This document shows, piece by piece, positions 36,606-41,326 of a DNA stretch of 41,326 bases. The notes beneath the pieces are model-generated. The model was given only the letters and a program-made list of their open reading frames with translations, made no database searches and had not been told where the DNA came from. Made by a program: the position numbers and the translations under genes. Position 1 is the stretch's first letter, and each line of letters begins with the position of its first letter. Origin of the DNA: an uncultured Verrucomicrobiota bacterium (GTDB lineage: Bacteria; Verrucomicrobiota; Verrucomicrobiia; Limisphaerales; UBA9464); contig CAIRNV010000268.1 of the NCBI GenBank assembly GCA_903880005.1, forward strand, positions 1 through 41,326, read 5' to 3'.

Positions 36606-37028
36606 GGGAGCGCCACGCGCGACCGCGGTGATCTTGGCAACGCCCTGTCTCCACTATCCCAGGCCTGACACAATGCCAAGCTGCCCCGACAGGCCGCCCT
36701 CATTCGATACTGCAACTCGAACTCGGTGCCCGCTGGGGCCCAATGGTCACCACGGTTCCTCAATCCATGCCAGGCGAGTCGCAGAAGCCGCCGTTCCCCG
36801 GGAGGGAATCATGAGGACAATGTGATGGTGATGCTTGCAGGGAAACCCCACGATGGGATTCGGTGCTATTCCTCGCAGTAATTCCTCAGGGCCTCATCGG
36901 GACGGCGCCGGGCCTGGACAAGGGTACGAGGCTGCTGGTCTTCCGATGTTGCAAAATGGATGGCATGATCATCACCGGAAAGCAGCGCCGTGCATCGTGG
37001 GTCAGGCACGCCCGACGCGCCAGCCTTA
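36606..37028. other. Gene-free spacer between the sugar cassette and the flippase
   Basis: About 420 bases with no recognised gene. Short open frames (such as 36628-36825 and 36863-37028) lack any family match and the latter runs into the palindromic repeat. The stretch might be decayed coding DNA, since its composition is similar to that of the nearby genes. Confidence 0.4.
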
Positions 37029-37193
37029 GCCGTAACGATTCAGTTCAATCAGTCATGCTTGCTCGATCTGCTTGCGCACATCCGTCTTCGTTTGCTCGCC
37101 ACGGGCCTCGTACCGGCCCGCGCCTCGCTCACTCCTCGGCTTGCGCAACCATTTGCTTCGCAATCAGTTACATCCCAACTGAATCGTCCCGGC
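37029..37193 (-). repeat. 165-bp palindromic element, copy F
   Basis: Full-length minus-orientation copy, 165 bases exactly. The left edge is GCCGTAACGATTCAGTT and the right edge is CCCAACTGAATCGTCCCGGC, with GGGCCTCGTACCGGCCC forming the centre. It lies 25 bases before the flippase start, so transcripts from upstream would carry it in the leader. Confidence 0.93.
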
Positions 37194-37218
37194 CTAGCGC
37201 AGCCTGTGGGGGGATTGA

Positions 37219-38751
37219 ATGATGTGGCGTGCCACGGAGAGGGTAACGGCCAAGCTGATGCTCCCGAGCCTCGTCAAACTCTTGGCGCGCGCCTGGGATT
37301 CTCCAACTCTAAACACTTGGCTGAGCCTTTTTTCCCGGACGGTTGGCGGAGTTGTGGTCTTGCCAACCTTGCTCAGGCGATTTGACCCGGGCGAGGTCGC
37401 GGTCTGGTACTTGTTTGCAACAATCATTGGGATTGGAATGCTGCTTGACCTGGGAATCAACCCCACTCTGACCCGGTTCGTCGCGTACGCCAATGCGGGC
37501 CCAAGGCAGCATCCTGGCGCCCCACCCAACGCGTCGCAGCCGGACCTTCCGACGTTGTATGCTGCGATGCGGCGGCTTTACCTTGGCATGGCCCTTGCCG
37601 TGGTGGTTCTGTTGGGAGTGGTCGGGACTTGGGCTCTATCTGTACCAATAAGCCGGCTAGACTCACCAAGAACCGCCTATGCGCTTTGGGCTCTTATTGT
37701 GCTACTATCGCCGCTGGCATTCACGAACAACCTCAAGCTTGCATTCCTTCAGGGCAGCGGTTTCATCGCGGTTGTGCGGCGGTGGGATGCCGTCTTCGGC
37801 ATGCTTGGAATACTATCGAATCTTGCTGTATTAGAGTATGGCCTTGGGCTCACTGGACTGGTGATTTCAACGCAGGTATGGGGGATTGTTGCCGCATGGC
37901 GAACCAAGCGCATCTTCAACTCGAAGCTCGGCTCCATGGACCGCACCGAGCGTCTGACCCTCCGCGAGACAGGGTCCGCCATCGCCATGATTTGGCCTTC
38001 CTCGTGGCGGGTTGGACTAGGCTCCATTGCATACCTCGGTGCCCAACACTCATCTGGGCTGATCTATGCGACCATGGGCCCCAAGGAAAGGCTTGCTAGC
38101 TACCTGCTTGGCATCCAAGTTTTCAATATTATCAGGGCGTCCAGCATGGCCCCTTTTTACACCAAGCTACCCGTCCTTGCTAGGATGTCCGCCGAAGGGC
38201 GAGTAGGTGAAGTGCGTGCAACGGCCGGTGCTGGAATGGTAAGATCCTACTGGGTTTTTGTAGCATGGGCGGCCGGTGCTGGGATTTTGGTTCCGTACAT
38301 TCTGGATAGCATCGGCAGCAAGACGCGCTTTCCATCCGATCTGCTCTGGGGTGGGATTACGATCGGGGGCTTGCTGGAAAGGTTCGGTGGAATGCACCAG
38401 AACATCTTGGCGGCGTTTAATGTTGTCAGGTCCCATTGGGCCGGCCTTGGCTTCCTCGTGGTTTACCTGGGCTTCGTGCTGGGATTGATTCGAGCCCTAG
38501 ATGTCCTCGCATTTCCCGTGGCGATGATCGCGGGCCATGTGCTGTTCTACTCGTGGTATTCCGGGCGACATAGCTACAGGGCCTTGGGGACGACGTTCCT
38601 GGGCTTCGAGCGGACGAAGTTCTTGCCTGCGGCGGTAACGATGGTGGTCGTGGTGTGGGCCACCATGCGAATGGGACCCGCCATTCGTGCGACCTTGCCC
38701 GTAGTCCCTGAGTGGCTAAAGCCCGCATCCAGCTCGGCCAGGCAATTCTAG
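37219..38751 (+). CDS. Wzx-like polysaccharide flippase
   Basis: A 510-residue membrane protein with about twelve hydrophobic segments (for example TVGGVVVLPTLLRRF, VVLLGVVGTWALSV and LGFLVVYLGFVLGLI). The layout resembles MATE/Wzx-type lipid-linked oligosaccharide flippases. A run of Arg-rich short loops and the region around SGLIYATMGPKERLASYLLG fit such transporters, but no single motif is decisive. Its place directly before a polymerase-like gene in a glycan locus is the main support. The start is ATG 37219 or 37222, with GGGGGA just upstream. The gene looks more AT-rich than the GDP-fucose genes, hinting at transfer. Confidence 0.82.
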   Translation: MMWRATERVTAKLMLPSLVKLLARAWDSPTLNTWLSLFSRTVGGVVVLPTLLRRFDPGEVAVWYLFATIIGIGMLLDLGINPTLTRFVAYANAGPRQHPGAPPNASQPDLPTLYAAMRRLYLGMALAVVVLLGVVGTWALSVPISRLDSPRTAYALWALIVLLSPLAFTNNLKLAFLQGSGFIAVVRRWDAVFGMLGILSNLAVLEYGLGLTGLVISTQVWGIVAAWRTKRIFNSKLGSMDRTERLTLRETGSAIAMIWPSSWRVGLGSIAYLGAQHSSGLIYATMGPKERLASYLLGIQVFNIIRASSMAPFYTKLPVLARMSAEGRVGEVRATAGAGMVRSYWVFVAWAAGAGILVPYILDSIGSKTRFPSDLLWGGITIGGLLERFGGMHQNILAAFNVVRSHWAGLGFLVVYLGFVLGLIRALDVLAFPVAMIAGHVLFYSWYSGRHSYRALGTTFLGFERTKFLPAAVTMVVVVWATMRMGPAIRATLPVVPEWLKPASSSARQF

Positions 38752-38774
38752 CCGAGGCATTGTCCACGCCTACC

Positions 38775-40154
38775 ATGATAAGTACTGACCGCAGCGATGC
38801 AAGCTCCCTCAGCCTCCCCGTGCTCGCGGTGATCTATGGGGGGCTTCTAAGCGTCTGGGCTTTGACGTCCTATTACACGTGGCCCGTTGGCGCGTTGATG
38901 GTCGCAGCCACTTTCAAGCTGACAGGGGCGAGGCTTGACGATTTCAATCCGATATCCATGGCCACTGGACCTCGCAGCCACAAGGTGGCGCTCCTTTGGA
39001 CAGTCCTGTATGCCATCAACCTCTGGCGCAGGTTTATTGAGAACCCGGAGGTGCTTGCCGAGGTCAGTGCCTCCGACATGGTGGATCGCTTCAACCAGAA
39101 TCTTCTGTTCAAGGATGTCATGCTCTATCTTGGCGTCGCCAACCTGTTCCTGTTTAATCGTCGCCATACCCTTTCCCAGAAAATGTGGGTCTTTTTGGTG
39201 GCTCTTGCCATCTACGGACTTGCGAACCTCGCGTTGGAGGTTTTCTTCCCAGATAGGGCTCGGATTGAGTTTGGCGCTAGCCGAGTACTGGGCAAGGAGG
39301 GCAGATGGAGTCCGGCCCTCTCGCGATCGAATGAGGTTGCCTCCTCGCTCTTCATGTCGGGTGCCTCCGCCATGGCGGCCACCCTGGCGTATTGCGTGGT
39401 CCTCAAGGGGCGGGAATCCCTTCGCCTGTGGCAATTTGCAGTGATGGCGGGAGCAATGCTCGTGCTTGCATATTGCGGCTACAAGGCCGAGTTCAGGGGC
39501 CACCTCTTGGCGCTGGTAAGCGTCGCGGGGTTCACGGTTGCGACGTTGTTTGGAGCGGGTCGGATTGTCATAGTGACGTTGCTGGTTGGCGGTGCGATCT
39601 TCCCGCAACTCTTCTTTGGCGAGGTTGGTCCTGCCGTTATGGATGCCCTGCCGATCGACGAGGTGCTTGAGATGATTGGGGCGAAGGGGAATCGAGACAA
39701 GACCCTAACAGGGCGGACCGATCTGTGGTACTACGCCGGTACCCGGCTTTCATCCGTGCCGGAGATCCTGGCCGTCGGCGAGGGGCCAGCCTTGCGGGAC
39801 GCCTCCGTGATGGAGTCAACCGCCTTATTCTCCGGTTATCGCATGAACTATCATTCTGGCATGATTGAGCTCCTTATGGCCAACGGGTTACCGCTTGCAA
39901 CGGCCATGTTTGGAGTGCTTGCGGCGGCAGCGTGGGGGACATTTGCAAACCATCGAGGAGGAGGGAAGGAACAAATTGGCCTCTTCATGTTGCTCTCATG
40001 GCTTGCGGCGACCTTGGCCTTGGCATTTGTGGGCCCGAGTTATGCCTATTTCGAGACAGCCGTCCTGATTGTAATGCCGCTCCTGTCGGCGTGGCCCAGG
40101 CATGCGAATGCCGGGATGGGAGCCGCGGCTTGCAAGGGGCATGCGGTGGCGTGA
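38775..40154 (+). CDS. O-antigen polymerase/ligase-like membrane protein (Wzy-like)
   Basis: A 459-residue membrane protein with about ten hydrophobic helices and a large loop between about residues 320 and 375. That loop includes GNRDKTLTGRTDLWYYAGTR and MNYHSGMIELLMANGLPLA, which resemble the GR-x-LW and H-x-x-x-L-x-x-x-GLPG-like stretches of the Wzy/WaaL superfamily. It would polymerise lipid-linked repeat units in the periplasm. GTG 38712 in frame gives a longer version overlapping the flippase gene's end; ATG 38775 is chosen because it begins close to the first helix. The gene follows the flippase gene 23 bases later. Confidence 0.8.
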   Translation: MISTDRSDASSLSLPVLAVIYGGLLSVWALTSYYTWPVGALMVAATFKLTGARLDDFNPISMATGPRSHKVALLWTVLYAINLWRRFIENPEVLAEVSASDMVDRFNQNLLFKDVMLYLGVANLFLFNRRHTLSQKMWVFLVALAIYGLANLALEVFFPDRARIEFGASRVLGKEGRWSPALSRSNEVASSLFMSGASAMAATLAYCVVLKGRESLRLWQFAVMAGAMLVLAYCGYKAEFRGHLLALVSVAGFTVATLFGAGRIVIVTLLVGGAIFPQLFFGEVGPAVMDALPIDEVLEMIGAKGNRDKTLTGRTDLWYYAGTRLSSVPEILAVGEGPALRDASVMESTALFSGYRMNYHSGMIELLMANGLPLATAMFGVLAAAAWGTFANHRGGGKEQIGLFMLLSWLAATLALAFVGPSYAYFETAVLIVMPLLSAWPRHANAGMGAAACKGHAVA

Positions 40155-40243
40155 GTTGCGTTGCCCTGATGCCGTCTCCCTATTGCCCGTAGGCCTCCCC
40201 AGGGCGGGCAGGTAGCCTTGTCCTCCGTACCGAACCAAAGCAA

Positions 40244-41143
40244 ATGTCTTTCATGCACCGTTTTCTAAGGCCCTCCTATCTGTGGGAAAACAGGGCCAGG
40301 GTTGGCTCGCGTACGCTGAAAGCGGTGCGCCAGGGGGTTGGATTTATTGGTGTACCCCTGTCACCCAACGCGGTCCAATTGCGACGATTGAAGGACATTC
40401 ACAAGGGGCGGCGCGCATTTGTGCTTGGCAACGGGCCCAGCCTTCGGGTAGCCGACCTTGACCGGCTCAAGGGGGAGATCTGCTTCGCCGCCAACAAGAT
40501 CTACCTGGCCTTTGACGAGACACAGTGGAGGCCCAGCTATTACTTTGTTGCGGACCTGCTCGTCGCCCGGAACAACGCCGACATGATTCATTCGCTGCCG
40601 TTGCGGAAGTTTTATGCACGGGGCATGTCAAAGTACCTCAATGCGGACTCCAGCACGACGTGGTTCGAGGAGGATCCCGGGAACAGCGGTCACGTCGATG
40701 GCAACCCGGCCTTTCCCGGTATGCGGTCGAGGAGCGGGGATAGGGTCGGATATTTCTCGAGGAACCCGCTTGTTGCCGTTTACGGCGGCGGGACGGTTAT
40801 CATCCCCATGCTTCAAATAGCGCATTACATGGGGATTTCCGAGGTGTACATCATCGGCTTGGATTTCAGCTTCAAGGTTCCGGACCGGCGGGTTGCGACG
40901 GGCGAGGCCGGTGGGTACGGGCAAGCCCTAGAGGCCGCGGGCGAGGTCAATCATTTTCATCCCAACTACCGTCAGGTCGGGGAAGTATGGGCTATTCCTC
41001 GGCTAGATATCCAGGAGTTTGCGTTCAAGGGGGCGAGGGCAGCCTTCGAGGATGACGGGCGCAGGATATTCAACGCCTCGCGGCAGTCGAAGTTGGAGGT
41101 GTTTGAGCGGGCGAACTTGGACGACGTGCTATCGGGACGTTAG
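40244..41143 (+). CDS. DUF115/GT42-like putative glycosyltransferase
   Basis: A 299-residue soluble protein. It has AFVLGNGPSLRVADLDRLKG (residues 58-77) and Asn84 in FAANKIYLAF. VYGGGTVIIPMLQIAHYMGI (about 179-198) leads into EVYIIGLDF, and NHFHPNYR lies at 236-243. This order follows the Campylobacter Cst-type sialyltransferases (GT42), with GNGPSL, an Asn in the FxCN segment, a Gly-x-x-x-AL-x-Gly region, a (G)IDF strand and a His-x-x-His-like site, and also the related DUF115/MptE-like family. Because the same locus encodes a CMP-sugar synthetase-like enzyme, it may transfer that sugar. MptE-like pterin pyrophosphokinase is the main alternative name. The gene ends 44 bases before a copy of the palindromic element. 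Confidence 0.7.
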   Translation: MSFMHRFLRPSYLWENRARVGSRTLKAVRQGVGFIGVPLSPNAVQLRRLKDIHKGRRAFVLGNGPSLRVADLDRLKGEICFAANKIYLAFDETQWRPSYYFVADLLVARNNADMIHSLPLRKFYARGMSKYLNADSSTTWFEEDPGNSGHVDGNPAFPGMRSRSGDRVGYFSRNPLVAVYGGGTVIIPMLQIAHYMGISEVYIIGLDFSFKVPDRRVATGEAGGYGQALEAAGEVNHFHPNYRQVGEVWAIPRLDIQEFAFKGARAAFEDDGRRIFNASRQSKLEVFERANLDDVLSGR

Positions 41144-41186
41144 GGATTTGGTTGGGATGGGCGTGGGACGACGGGTATGGTTCTTA

Positions 41187-41326
41187 GCCGGAACGATTCA
41201 GTTGGGAGGGAAGTGATTGCGACGCAGATGCTTGCGCAAGCCGAGGAGTGAGCGAGGCGCGGGCCGGTACCAGGCCCGTAACGAGCGAACAACGAAGGAT
41301 TTGCGCAAGCAGATCGAGCAAGCACG
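41187..41326 (+). repeat. 165-bp palindromic element, copy G (cut by window edge)
   Basis: The first 140 bases of the element, opening GCCGGAACGATTCAGTTGG after TTA. It is almost identical to copy A over the shared length (about two differences in 89 bases), so these copies spread recently or are being homogenised. The right terminus lies outside the window. Confidence 0.94.

Overview
The window is about 41 kb of GC-rich bacterial chromosome. It most likely comes from a Verrucomicrobiota member, or less likely a relative in the PVC group. The evidence is a DUF1549/DUF1553 plus DUF1501 gene pair, a PEP-CTERM protein with an exosortase and an EpsI-like partner, a PQQ-type beta-propeller protein, a TonB-dependent receptor without a recognisable N-terminal STN domain, and weak or absent Shine-Dalgarno sites at many genes. 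This assignment is an inference from gene content, because no rRNA gene is present.

Layout. At 1-282 lie two head-to-tail copies of a 165-bp palindromic repeat. A PEP-CTERM surface protein (405-1472) follows. A minus-strand operon holds a GbsR-type regulator, a DCC thiol-oxidoreductase-like protein and a DUF805-like/SRPBCC membrane protein (3982-1489); a perfect palindrome sits on the regulator's start codon. Next are a TonB-dependent receptor (minus strand), pyrF (plus strand), and a minus-strand PQQ-propeller/TerC/recJ group. Then comes a tightly coupled rho-mfd pair (12942-18694), a cytochrome c-type protein, the DUF1501 and DUF1549/1553 pair, tRNA-Tyr(GTA) and an altronate dehydratase. 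From about 27 kb to the right edge lies a surface-glycan locus. It contains exosortase, EpsI-like protein, GDP-fucose synthesis (fcl, gmd), a six-gene cassette for an unidentified, probably CMP-activated acidic sugar, a Wzx-like flippase, a Wzy-like polymerase and a DUF115/GT42-like putative glycosyltransferase.

Main discoveries. (1) A family of 165-bp (55-codon) imperfect palindromic elements occurs about ten times in various states of decay. One copy lies in frame inside mfd and adds a segment that is absent from Mfd as I know the family; a truncated second piece forms part of the Mfd N-terminus. The strand read in mfd is open in its full-length frame. This resembles the logic of the Rickettsia palindromic elements. 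(2) Rho carries a 28-unit perfect pentapeptide repeat (DDRPR), encoded by a 420-bp minisatellite and followed by Gly-rich runs, giving a roughly 270-residue disordered N-terminus. (3) The glycan cassette joins a NeuA-type cytidylyltransferase fused to a cupin, a NanQ/YhcH-type protein and a GT42-like enzyme. It lacks any NeuB-type synthase in this window, so the sugar it makes is unknown.

The exosortase/EpsI pair and the PEP-CTERM protein fit the known link between protein sorting and exopolysaccharide loci. Copies of the palindromic element sit at the borders of the glycan modules.
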